A DNA stretch of 9,778 nt from Phycisphaerae bacterium (GCA_030603035.1 JAUVYQ010000098.1:1-9778); one strand, 5' to 3'; positions 1 through 5,716 are shown, counted from the stretch's first letter. Program-made: numbers and translations. The notes: a model not told the origin generated them from the sequence alone.

Positions 1-124
1 AAATCTAAAAATCTAAAAATTTTTTATCTCCTTTTCTCACAATGACTTACTCCTGTTTATCCTGTCAAAAAAGCCCGAATTTTCGACTCAAACGCGCATG
101 TTCGCCCAATAGTAGAGAGACAGT
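1..124. other. AT-rich non-coding stretch, no gene seen
   Basis: No plausible coding frame, RNA gene or strong promoter was recognised here. The first 20 bases hold an 8-bp direct repeat (AAATCTAA twice) running into a T-run. The rest is unremarkable AT-rich sequence leading into the heptamer arrays. Confidence 0.5.
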
Positions 125-232
125 ACAATTTGAAATTTGAGATTTGAAATATGAAATTATCTCTTCACGCTTCACGCTATACGCTAAACCCTAAACCCTA
201 TCCGCTCTACGCTATCCTCTGCCCTCTACATC
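125..232. repeat. two abutting degenerate 7-bp tandem repeat arrays
   Basis: From 125 to 159 the sequence divides cleanly into five heptamers: ACAATTT, GAAATTT, GAGATTT, GAAATAT, GAAATTA. After a 3-base step, 163-232 divides into ten further heptamers that all begin with CT: CTTCACG twice, CTATACG, CTAAACC twice, CTATCCG, CTCTACG, CTATCCT, CTGCCCT, CTACATC. The second and third heptamers of array one, and all units of array two, keep strict register. This resembles the short tandemly repeated heptamers known from cyanobacterial genomes, but the consensus here is different. The two CTAAACC units look like plant telomere repeat only by chance. No function can be assigned. Confidence 0.75.
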
Positions 233-265
233 TGTCGAGAGTCCTCTACAAATCACCCCCTTTTT

Positions 266-634
266 ATGCAAAACAAACCCAATTTGCTGGATGCTCAAAT
301 GAACGTAAATCTATATAATACAACGGATTATGAAAATAAATGGCAGCGGAAAGTCCGAAAAAACAAACCCAATTCAAACCCAATCAAAGCCAATCTCCGA
401 AAAGCCAAAATGAATGTAAACTCACTTATAACAAAGGATTACAGAAAAAAAGATGATTTCACAGTCCGAAAAAACAAACCCAATTCAAACCCAATTTCCG
501 AAAAGCCAAAAATGAACTTAACCTTATATGTTATAGAAGATTATGAAAATAAATCCAATTGGAAGCTTCAAGAAAACGAACCCAAAACAAAGCCAATTTC
601 AAACTCGAAGCGAAGCGGAGATCCCTACGGGTGA
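266..634 (+). CDS. hypothetical repeat ORF (possibly a translated non-coding repeat)
   Basis: A 122-codon frame opens with ATG at 266, and no clear ribosome binding site precedes it. The product is basic and Asn/Lys-rich. It is built from about 3.3 degenerate copies of a 30-37 residue unit: an NKPNSNPI-like head, a KAKMNVNL-like centre and a DYENK-like tail. No signal peptide, membrane segment or known domain is visible. The units are in frame with each other, which argues mildly for coding. Against it, another frame is also open through the last unit, similar sequence continues past the stop (about 661-676), and the composition is typical of dispersed repeats in planctomycete spacers. I think it more likely a DNA repeat that happens to be open than a real gene. 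Confidence 0.3.
   Translation: MQNKPNLLDAQMNVNLYNTTDYENKWQRKVRKNKPNSNPIKANLRKAKMNVNSLITKDYRKKDDFTVRKNKPNSNPISEKPKMNLTLYVIEDYENKSNWKLQENEPKTKPISNSKRSGDPYG
272..600. repeat. tandem array of about 90-111 bp units with AACAAACCC heads
   Basis: Each unit begins with AACAAACCC or its variant AACGAACCC, at 272, 362, 473 and 575, so the spacings are 90, 111 and 102 bp. Heads are followed by a short inner repeat of CAAACCCAAT type and then by an AAAATGAA..TTA..GATTA..AAAATAAA-like tail. Unit lengths differ, but all are multiples of three. Confidence 0.7.
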
Positions 635-639
635 GCTTC
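612..639. repeat. short imperfect hairpin at end of repeat array
   Basis: GAAGC at 612-616 pairs with GCTTC at 635-639, and CCC/GGG at 623-625 and 629-631 forms an inner stem with a 3-base loop. No T-run follows on either strand, so this is not a convincing terminator. It lies just beyond the 3' end of the minus-strand rhomboid gene and may be part of the repeat family. Confidence 0.35.
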
Positions 640-708
640 TCGGAATCCTCAAACCGGGAACCAATCAAACCCAATCCCCCCGCAGCCTTTTTTGTTTGTT
701 AAGGTATT

Positions 709-1890
709 TTAATCTTGTAATCGGGCAAGCTCGTCCTGACACATCTTCAATTGGCCGGGGTCGGAGAGCTTTTTTGCTGCGGCCTGCAAATGCTTTACCG
801 CCGGCTCCGGCTTATCGAGATAACGTGAATACAACAGGCCCAGCATCAGCTCCACCTGCTCGGCGTATTCGTAGTTGCTGTAATGAGTTAAAAACTTTTC
901 GTAGGCCTGTGCCGATTCAGCGTGTTTATTGTCGCCGGCAAGCTGATTGGCGATATCCAGCAGATACTGGCGAGGCAGAATCTGCTCACTATCGAGCCTT
1001 GTTAGCTCCAGATACAACTCGGCTGCGGCCGGCAAATTACGCTGGGCAATCCGGCTGCTAATTCCGTTACGAAGCTCCCTTGTTTTCTCCTCCAGCTGCT
1101 TCTGAGCGTCTGTTTTGACCTCTTTTACTTTTATCTGCCTGGCTGTTGCCCGGCCGGTAAACGGGTCGTAACCGCTCGAGACGGCATCGCGATACTGACG
1201 CCGCCGATTCCAGCGTTTTATCATCGCCCATAAATCAAAGCTGCTGCCTGCAATCAGGCCGGTTGCAAGCAGGCCCAACACAGCGAGAATGCCGAAAGCA
1301 TAACCGGACAGATGTGCATCATAAGCAACATTGGGAATGCGTCTTTCATATATATTGTCCCAGAAAATCAACTTAAAACCGATAAAATATAAGGCAGGAA
1401 TTTCCATGGTACCAATAAAAAAGAACAGCCAGTAAAAAACCGTAAGCAGGGTCTGGGGAAACAAGACAAAATATGCTCCGGTTACGGCAGCAACGGCGCC
1501 GCTTGCTCCCAGAGTGGGTATAGGTGAAGACAAATGGAGGACTGTATGACCTATACCGCTGAATGCGGCACCGGCCAGATATAAACAGAAATACCCAATA
1601 TGGCCGAGTTTGTCGTTGACATTGCGGCCAAAGACATACAAAAAGAACATATTACCTAAAATATGCCAGAAGTCTCCGTGCAAAAACGCGTAACTTACAA
1701 GCTGCCACAGACGAAGTTCACTGGGGGTAAGCATAAAGCGCGCAACCCACGGTCGAAATACCAGACCACCTTGGGGGGCTACCTGTAATTCCAGTAAAAA
1801 AATAATCGCATTGACAATTATCAGGGCGTAATTTGCGTATGGCGTCCGCCGAAGCCGAATACTTGTCCGGATGGGTAATACAAAAAGCAT
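709..1890 (-). CDS. rhomboid family intramembrane serine protease with C-terminal helical (TPR-like) repeats
   Basis: Predicted membrane protease of the rhomboid (S54) family, which cleaves substrates inside or next to transmembrane helices. The 393-aa product has about six hydrophobic segments (roughly 20-36, 63-87, 97-117, 128-148, 150-178, 190-213). All hallmark residues are present. H71, H76 and N80 keep the 5 and 4 residue spacing of the GlpG oxyanion/HxxxN region, Ser130 lies in GASGAV, and His193 lies in AHLSGYAFG. These predict an active Ser-His dyad. After residue 215 comes a basic linker and a charged soluble region (about 260-393) whose helix pairs, such as AAAELYLELTRLD and AESAQAYEKFL, look like tetratricopeptide repeats. 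That tail is probably cytosolic and may bind a partner or substrate. The start at 1890 gives the usual rhomboid opening (LPIR..LRRTPYANY), but its ribosome binding site is weak. The natural substrate is unknown. A structured RNA with a terminator lies upstream on the same strand. Confidence 0.93.
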   Translation of the reverse strand: MLFVLPIRTSIRLRRTPYANYALIIVNAIIFLLELQVAPQGGLVFRPWVARFMLTPSELRLWQLVSYAFLHGDFWHILGNMFFLYVFGRNVNDKLGHIGYFCLYLAGAAFSGIGHTVLHLSSPIPTLGASGAVAAVTGAYFVLFPQTLLTVFYWLFFFIGTMEIPALYFIGFKLIFWDNIYERRIPNVAYDAHLSGYAFGILAVLGLLATGLIAGSSFDLWAMIKRWNRRRQYRDAVSSGYDPFTGRATARQIKVKEVKTDAQKQLEEKTRELRNGISSRIAQRNLPAAAELYLELTRLDSEQILPRQYLLDIANQLAGDNKHAESAQAYEKFLTHYSNYEYAEQVELMLGLLYSRYLDKPEPAVKHLQAAAKKLSDPGQLKMCQDELARLQD

Positions 1891-1970
1891 AATAACTCAG
1901 CTACCAGTTTTAGGGCGATTAAGCTCAAAGGCTGGCTCATTGTAATGGCAAAAAGCGGCCGTGACAAGAC

Positions 1971-2000
1971 ATAAAAAAATAGGACGGCAAACGCCATCCT
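1971..2000 (-). terminator. intrinsic (Rho-independent) terminator, minus strand
   Basis: Read on the minus strand, AGGATGGC (2000-1993) pairs perfectly with GCCGTCCT (1988-1981), counting one U-G pair, around a 4-nt GTTT loop. An A and then seven Ts follow (1979-1973). No T-run lies on the plus-strand side, so the signal is directional. No minus-strand gene lies directly upstream, so it ends a leader or small RNA. Confidence 0.75.
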
Positions 2001-2143
2001 GTCTGGTAAAACCAGGTTACAAACAGTTTTTCTCCCCCACGGAAAACATCAAGAGCCGGCACGATTATTTGCGTCCCCCCATTTTGGGTTCGCAAAATGG
2101 CAGCCCTGTAGCAACCAGCTTCCCCCCAGCCGGGTCTTCATCT
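1971..2143 (-). ncRNA. candidate structured leader RNA or small RNA upstream of rhomboid gene
   Basis: Transcribed from the minus-strand promoter at 2150-2178, this RNA of about 170 nt would end at the intrinsic terminator at 1974-2000. Visible structure: an 8-bp hairpin CCATTTTG/CAAAATGG (2079-2086 with 2093-2100, 6-nt loop); a long-range GCCGG/CCGGC helix (2129-2133 with 2056-2060); and a possible imperfect helix pairing GGTTGC..CAG with CTG..GTAACC (plus-strand 2107-2117 with 2013-2024). G-runs occur at 2122-2127, 2104-2106, 2075-2080 and 2033-2037. GGGACGCAAA next to a hairpin recalls the cyclic-di-GMP-I aptamer, but the matching 3' half is absent, so I do not assign it. It could be a riboswitch/attenuator for the rhomboid gene, 80 bp downstream, or an independent small RNA. 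Confidence 0.5.
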
Positions 2144-2149
2144 AATAAA

Positions 2150-2178
2150 AATATAAGAATAAAACGATGCAAAGCCAA
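2150..2178 (-). promoter_or_regulatory. sigma-70-type promoter for the minus-strand RNA / rhomboid gene
   Basis: On the minus strand, TTGGCT (2178-2173, four of six to TTGACA) is followed by a 17-bp spacer and TATATT (2155-2150, five of six to TATAAT). This predicts a start near 2143, just before the G-rich structured region. Confidence 0.5.
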
Positions 2179-2300
2179 ACATTCCAGCAAAAACCCTTTA
2201 TTTTTTGCCGGAATATTGTTAATCAATTGTATTTGCAATCTAATTTTTCAAAGCAAGAGAGATGCACGAAGGGAAACACATGTTCAGGAAAGAGGTGAGT

Positions 2301-2570
2301 ATGAAAAAAACGACACAATGGATGACAACGGGTTTGCTTTGTCTGTTTGCAGCGGCAATGGCAGTCGGTGCGCGCTTCTGCCAGATTGGAACCAACCGAC
2401 CACTTTTCTGTGGCCGCGACGGCAGGATAAAGTACCGCCTAACCGAGATTGAACACGAGCGACGAACCGGCTATGCGAGGTACGGCTATTGGCCGGCAGT
2501 CCTGCTGGCCAGGGACTACCCCGCCTGGCAGAAAAAGTGGGCCCCGAAAGAGAACGTGCTCAAGAAGTGA
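2301..2570 (+). CDS. small exported protein of unknown function
   Basis: 89 residues, and I do not recognise the family. The start at 2301 is chosen because AGAGGTGAG (2291-2299) is a good ribosome binding site and the next residues form a textbook signal peptide: MKK, a hydrophobic core to about residue 21, and likely cleavage after AVGA at residue 24. In-frame ATGs at 2262 and 2280 would spoil the signal peptide. The mature part, about 65 residues, is basic and aromatic-rich, with Cys27 and Cys37 available for a disulfide and a Tyr/Trp-rich stretch around residues 58-80 (GYARYGYW, DYPAWQKKW). It ends 36 bp before the M24 peptidase start, so the two are probably co-transcribed. It may be periplasmic or surface-located. 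No role can be inferred beyond that. Confidence 0.6.
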   Translation: MKKTTQWMTTGLLCLFAAAMAVGARFCQIGTNRPLFCGRDGRIKYRLTEIEHERRTGYARYGYWPAVLLARDYPAWQKKWAPKENVLKK

Positions 2571-2606
2571 GCATCGGAAAACGGATTTGATTGGCGAGCA
2601 GCACAA

Positions 2607-3695
2607 ATGAACAGTAGAGTTCTAAAAAAACGCCTTAAGGCGATTCGCCGCCGGCTGAATGAAAAGAAGATAAATTGCCTTATAGTAACAAAGCCGGCCA
2701 ATGTAACGTATACGACGGGCTTTTTGGGAGATGATAGCTGGGCGGTAATTACTAAAGGCCGAGTTTATCTCTTAACCGACAGCAGATACACCGAACAGGC
2801 GCAAAAAGAATGTTCGTGCTGCAGGATAGTCCAGCGAGTCGATTCCCTGGCCCAGGCCGTAGCTAAACTGGTAAAAAAACTAAAATCCGTGTCCGCTTCT
2901 GGCGGAGTAACCGTTGAAAAATCCACCGCGCTTGCTGATTTTGAGGCGGTTAAGAAAAACGTTAAGGCCCGGCTTAAATCAGTTGCGAATATTATCGAAT
3001 CCGTTCGCAGCGGTAAGGACAGCAGCGAAATTGCTGCTATCAAAACCGCCGGTTCAATCGCAGCACAAGCCCTTAAACAAACCCGGCGATACATCAAGCC
3101 GGGCATAACCGAAAACGAATTGGCTGGTATGCTCAATTTTCAAATTCGCAAGCTGGGGGCGACAAATAGCTTTGATACAATCGTTGCTTTTGGCCCCAAT
3201 GCCTCGCGACCTCATCATCAGCCGGGTAGAAAGAAGCTCAAACAAAAAGATACCATCCTGATAGACTTCGGGGTCAAATACAAGGGCTATTGCAGCGATA
3301 TTACCAGGTGCTTTGCGGTTGGCAGGCCGACTACTTTTTATAAAAAGGTCTACGATGTCGTCGAGCAGGCGCAGGCCGCTGCGATAAAAATAGTGAAGGC
3401 CGGAGTTGAGATTAGCCGGGTCGATGCCGCTGCCAGGGAGGTGATTGGCAGCAGCGATTTGCCTGTTTACGGCCACGGGACGGGACACGGCCTGGGCCTG
3501 GAGATTCACGAATTGCCTTTCCTCAAAGCCGACGGCAAGGGAAAGCTCAAGGCAGGCCAAGTCATAACAATTGAGCCAGGCATATACATCCCAGGCAAAG
3601 TGGGCGTGCGAATAGAAGATGATATTCTCGTAACCCAGACCGGATGTAGGATATTAACCTGCAATTGTCCACATTCGCCTTTACTGTCTGGCTGA
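2607..3695 (+). CDS. M24 family Xaa-Pro peptidase (aminopeptidase P / prolidase type)
   Basis: Cytoplasmic metallopeptidase predicted to remove N-terminal residues before proline or split Xaa-Pro dipeptides. It has 362 aa, typical of the short bacterial type. Residues 1-133 form the creatinase-like N-terminal domain (LIVTKPANVTYTTGF). Residues 137-356 form the pita-bread catalytic domain. All five dinuclear metal ligands are visible: Asp220 (LIDFG), Asp231 (YCSDITR), His294 (HGTGHGLGLEIHE), Glu323 (TIEPG) and Glu337 (RIEDD). A histidine pair at 203-204 matches the usual catalytic His region. The last 15 residues (CRILTCNCPHSPLLSG) diverge from the normal family ending and are Cys-rich. The ribosome binding site is weak (GGCGAG at 2597-2602), so translation may depend on coupling to the preceding small gene. 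The thiC promoter begins 18 bp after the stop. Confidence 0.93.
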   Translation: MNSRVLKKRLKAIRRRLNEKKINCLIVTKPANVTYTTGFLGDDSWAVITKGRVYLLTDSRYTEQAQKECSCCRIVQRVDSLAQAVAKLVKKLKSVSASGGVTVEKSTALADFEAVKKNVKARLKSVANIIESVRSGKDSSEIAAIKTAGSIAAQALKQTRRYIKPGITENELAGMLNFQIRKLGATNSFDTIVAFGPNASRPHHQPGRKKLKQKDTILIDFGVKYKGYCSDITRCFAVGRPTTFYKKVYDVVEQAQAAAIKIVKAGVEISRVDAAAREVIGSSDLPVYGHGTGHGLGLEIHELPFLKADGKGKLKAGQVITIEPGIYIPGKVGVRIEDDILVTQTGCRILTCNCPHSPLLSG

Positions 3696-3712
3696 AAAGG
3701 GCAAATATTTGT

Positions 3713-3740
3713 TTGCCTGCCAGAAGCAATAAGCTATAAT
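3713..3740 (+). promoter_or_regulatory. promoter for the TPP riboswitch-thiC transcript
   Basis: A perfect TATAAT at 3735-3740 lies 16 bp after TTGCCT (3713-3718, four of six to TTGACA). The predicted start, near 3747, falls immediately before the riboswitch aptamer, which is where a leader transcript should begin. Confidence 0.7.
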
Positions 3741-3749
3741 AAAAGCAGT

Positions 3750-3954
3750 TCGCCAGGGGTGGCCTACAACGCTGTGGGTCTGAGAAAAACCCCTTTGAAC
3801 CTGATCAGGACAATCGCCGAAAATGATTAGCCACGAAGACACAAAGTCACAAAGAAAATTTGAAAGTAAAAAAATAAATATAATTGAATTTTAGTATCTT
3901 TGTGTCTTGGTGGTGGAAATACGAGTCCGGCGGATATGCCTGCGTAGGGAAGCG
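3750..3954 (+). promoter_or_regulatory. TPP riboswitch (THI element), interrupted in loop L5
   Basis: This is the thiamin pyrophosphate aptamer controlling thiC. Conserved parts, in order: P2 5' strand AGGGGT (3755-3760); P3 with GGCCTACA/TGTGGGTC (3761-3768 with 3773-3780, loop ACGC); the pyrimidine-binding CTGAGA (3780-3785); P2 3' strand ACCCCT (3789-3794); the core GAACCTGATC (3797-3806); and P5 5' strand CAGG (3806-3809). The aptamer would normally continue straight on, but the 3' strand of P5, CCTG (3939-3942), and the conserved GCGTAGGGAAGCG (3942-3954) come only after about 121 bp of palindromic repeat. P1 is short (CGC/GCG). The pyrophosphate-binding junction between P4 and P5 is intact. 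L5, which normally docks on P3, is replaced by the insert. Whether it still binds TPP cannot be told from sequence. Confidence 0.9.
3815..3935 (+). repeat. MITE-like palindromic repeat inserted in TPP riboswitch L5
   Basis: Outer inverted ends ATCGCCGA (3813-3820) and TCCGGCGGAT (3926-3935) pair with one bulged G. Inside, CCACGAAGACACAAAG (3831-3846) matches the reverse complement of 3898-3913 at 15 of 16 positions, around an AT-rich loop of about 50 nt. The arms resemble a motif of GACACAAAG/CTTTGTGTC type that I recall as dispersed in many bacterial genomes. No ORF is present, so any mobility would be in trans. An AT dinucleotide flanks both sides (3813-3814 and 3936-3937) and could be a 2-bp target duplication. 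The exact ends are uncertain. Confidence 0.7.
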
Positions 3955-3961
3955 TTTTTGG

Positions 3962-3996
3962 ATTGATTATTGATTATTTTCTATTGACTATTTTTA
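3962..3996. repeat. third heptamer array, in the thiC leader
   Basis: The stretch divides into five 7-bp units starting with ATT: ATTGATT twice, ATTTTCT, ATTGACT, ATTTTTA. It shares the 7-bp period of the arrays at 125-232 but has another consensus. Confidence 0.6.
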
Positions 3997-4005
3997 GCGT
4001 TTGTC

Positions 4006-4041
4006 AGCCATCAATTCCTGTAAATCACTCCCTGGCTTTTT
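4006..4041 (+). terminator. weak candidate terminator in the thiC leader
   Basis: AGCCA (4006-4010) can pair with TGGCT (4033-4037), followed by TTTT to 4041. The stem is only 5 bp and the loop 22 nt, so this is poor as a terminator. It is listed because it lies where a TPP-dependent expression platform would be expected. Confidence 0.2.
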
Positions 4042-4054
4042 GATTTCTGGTTTA

Positions 4055-4081
4055 TTCTCTGTGCCCTTTGTGGCGAAAAAA
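4055..4081. repeat. solo half-copy of the palindromic repeat next to thiC start
   Basis: TTCTCTGTGCCCTTTGTGGCG followed by a run of six As resembles the right arm of the element inside the riboswitch (ATCTTTGTGTCTTGGTGG then GAAA). It ends 3 bp before the AAGGAAA ribosome binding site of thiC, so repeat-derived sequence borders the translation start. Confidence 0.5.
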
Positions 4082-4096
4082 TAAAAGGAAAGAACA

Positions 4097-5404
4097 ATGG
4101 CAACACAATTACAAATCGCACGAGCCGGAACAATTACCGACCAGGTCAAATTTGTCGCCAAGACCGAAAACCTTGATGATGGGCTTGTTCGCGATGAGCT
4201 TGCCGCTGGGCGACTGATAATACCTGCGAACAAACTGCGTCTGAAAACTAATCTGGCGCCGACCGGTATAGGCCGGGTGCTTACCACAAAGGTAAATGCG
4301 AATATCGGCACAAGCAGCGTTCGCTCTTCGGTAGAGGCTGAAATCGAAAAAATGCAAACCGCTCTGTTTGCTGGCACTGATGCGGTTATGGATTTAAGTA
4401 CCGGCGACAACCTTGACGAGACCCGCGAGAGATTGCTGGCCCGGTGCCCCGTACCCTTCGGAACAGTGCCAATCTATCAGGTCATAGAAGGCAGAAATGT
4501 CGAGGACATAGACAGCAAAATAATCCTCGAGGTTATCGAAAAACAGGCCAGGCAAGGTGTCGATTTCTTTACCATTCACGCCGGCGTATTAAAAGAGCAT
4601 CTGCCCCTGCTCGAGAAGCGAGTTGCAGGTATCGTCAGCCGGGGCGGAGCACTACTGGCCAAATGGATGCTATATCACAACAAGCAAAATCCTCTGTATG
4701 AAATATTCGACGATTTGTGTGACATATTGGCCGAGTATGATATCTGCTTTTCTCTCGGTGACGGCCTGCGTCCGGGTGCAATCGCAGACGCCACCGACCA
4801 GGCACAAATCGCAGAATTAAGGACCCTCGGAGAGCTTACACAAAGAGCGCAGGAAAAGGGCTGCCAGGTTATGGTCGAAGGCCCCGGCCACGTGCCGTTT
4901 GACCAGATACAATACAATATGGAAATCCAGCAGCAAATTTGCCGCGGTGCTCCGTTCTACGTCCTCGGCCCGCTGGTAACCGATATCGCAGCTGGGTACG
5001 ACCATATAACGTCGGCAATCGGCGGGACCGCTGCCGCCTTTTACGGCGCATCGTTTTTGTGCTATGTAACGCCGAGAGAGCATCTCGGCCTACCGAACGC
5101 CGATGATGTCCGGGCCGGCGTAATTGCAGCAAAAATCGCAGCCCACGCCGCTGACATTGCTCGTGGCTTAAAAGGTGCTACTGAGCAGGATAAAAGACTG
5201 AGCATTGCACGGACCAATCTGGACTGGAAAACGCATCTGGCCGAATCGCTCGACCCCCAAACAGCCGAGAGAATGCACCGCGAGGTTTGCAAGGAAATTG
5301 GTGCAAAGGAATTACCCTCCGCCGATTACTGCTCAATGTGCGGCTGGCAGTGGTGCAGCGTCAGGATAAACAAAGAAATCCGAAAACATATAGCGGATAG
5401 ATAA
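4097..5404 (+). CDS. thiC: phosphomethylpyrimidine synthase ThiC
   Basis: Radical-SAM enzyme (EC 4.1.99.17) converting aminoimidazole ribonucleotide to 4-amino-5-hydroxymethyl-2-methylpyrimidine phosphate, the pyrimidine half of thiamin, in the cytoplasm. The 435-aa length fits the short bacterial ThiC form without the extra N-terminal domain. Family signatures are clear: NANIGTSS near residue 68, MDLSTGDNL near 97, PVPFGTVPIYQ, FSLGDGLRPG, VEGPGHVP and LGPLVTDIAAGYDHI. The C-terminal CSMCGWQWC supplies Cys412, Cys415 and Cys420 in the atypical CX2CX4C order that binds the [4Fe-4S] cluster in ThiC. WQW replaces the more common PKF, a conservative oddity. AAGGAAA (4085-4091) precedes the ATG by 5 bp. 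The gene stands alone with its own promoter and TPP riboswitch, so feedback repression by TPP is expected, subject to the riboswitch interruption. Confidence 0.97.
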   Translation: MATQLQIARAGTITDQVKFVAKTENLDDGLVRDELAAGRLIIPANKLRLKTNLAPTGIGRVLTTKVNANIGTSSVRSSVEAEIEKMQTALFAGTDAVMDLSTGDNLDETRERLLARCPVPFGTVPIYQVIEGRNVEDIDSKIILEVIEKQARQGVDFFTIHAGVLKEHLPLLEKRVAGIVSRGGALLAKWMLYHNKQNPLYEIFDDLCDILAEYDICFSLGDGLRPGAIADATDQAQIAELRTLGELTQRAQEKGCQVMVEGPGHVPFDQIQYNMEIQQQICRGAPFYVLGPLVTDIAAGYDHITSAIGGTAAAFYGASFLCYVTPREHLGLPNADDVRAGVIAAKIAAHAADIARGLKGATEQDKRLSIARTNLDWKTHLAESLDPQTAERMHREVCKEIGAKELPSADYCSMCGWQWCSVRINKEIRKHIADR

Positions 5405-5716
5405 TAGCATATAGGATTGAACATACGGTTGCTACTGTTAACGTATAATTACCATAAGAACTTGCAGTTGTGATGTTTACGAAAAGCTAAGAATTTTTGC
5501 TATTCCTAAAATACAACCAAAAGTACAACTGTTTTGCATTTAGCTCGCTACAAGATATGTGCGGGATTCTTCCAAGCAAACGGACAGAGTTATTGAAAAC
5601 AGCAGGAAGTATGTAATTTAAGAAAAAACTTAAAGTTGCTATTAAGGTTTGTAATGGAAATCGCCCGTCACGGTCCCATAATTAGACTGTTTTTTCGACG
5701 ACAAATGGTTTTAAGC
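5405..5716. other. non-coding spacer, nothing recognised
   Basis: About 310 bp of AT-rich sequence after thiC. I see no convincing terminator hairpin with a T-run, no RNA gene and no plausible ORF. The next supported features are the promoter at 5717-5746 and the short ORF at 5820. Confidence 0.5.

Noticed and set aside
184..200. telomere-type repeat CTAAACCCTAAACC
   Set aside because: Only two units, embedded in a longer degenerate heptamer array. Telomeres are not expected in this bacterial context.
543..1061. 172-codon plus-strand frame across the end of the repeat array
   Set aside because: Most of it is antisense to the conserved 3' half of the rhomboid gene. Only the first third is repeat sequence, which is open in more than one frame.
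2033..2127. cyclic-di-GMP-I riboswitch on the minus strand
   Set aside because: ACAGGGC, a hairpin and GGGACGCAAA resemble one half of the aptamer, but the GGCAAACC start, the second hairpin receptor and the 3' closing GGTTGCC are missing.
2033..2127. G-quadruplex from the minus-strand G-runs
   Set aside because: Runs of 6, 3, 6 and 5 Gs exist, but the loops between them are about 15-37 nt and one run borders a stable hairpin, so a quadruplex is unlikely.
1961..2452. 163-codon plus-strand frame starting with GTG
   Set aside because: No ribosome binding site and no recognisable domain. It runs through the minus-strand terminator and structured RNA and overlaps, in another frame, the better supported small exported gene at 2301.
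3054..3560. 168-codon minus-strand frame
   Set aside because: Lies opposite the metal-binding core of the M24 peptidase and shows no domain or signal of its own.
3699..3717. terminator for the M24 peptidase (GGCAAA/TTTGCC hairpin)
   Set aside because: The stem is weak and no T-run follows. The right arm overlaps the -35 box of the thiC promoter.
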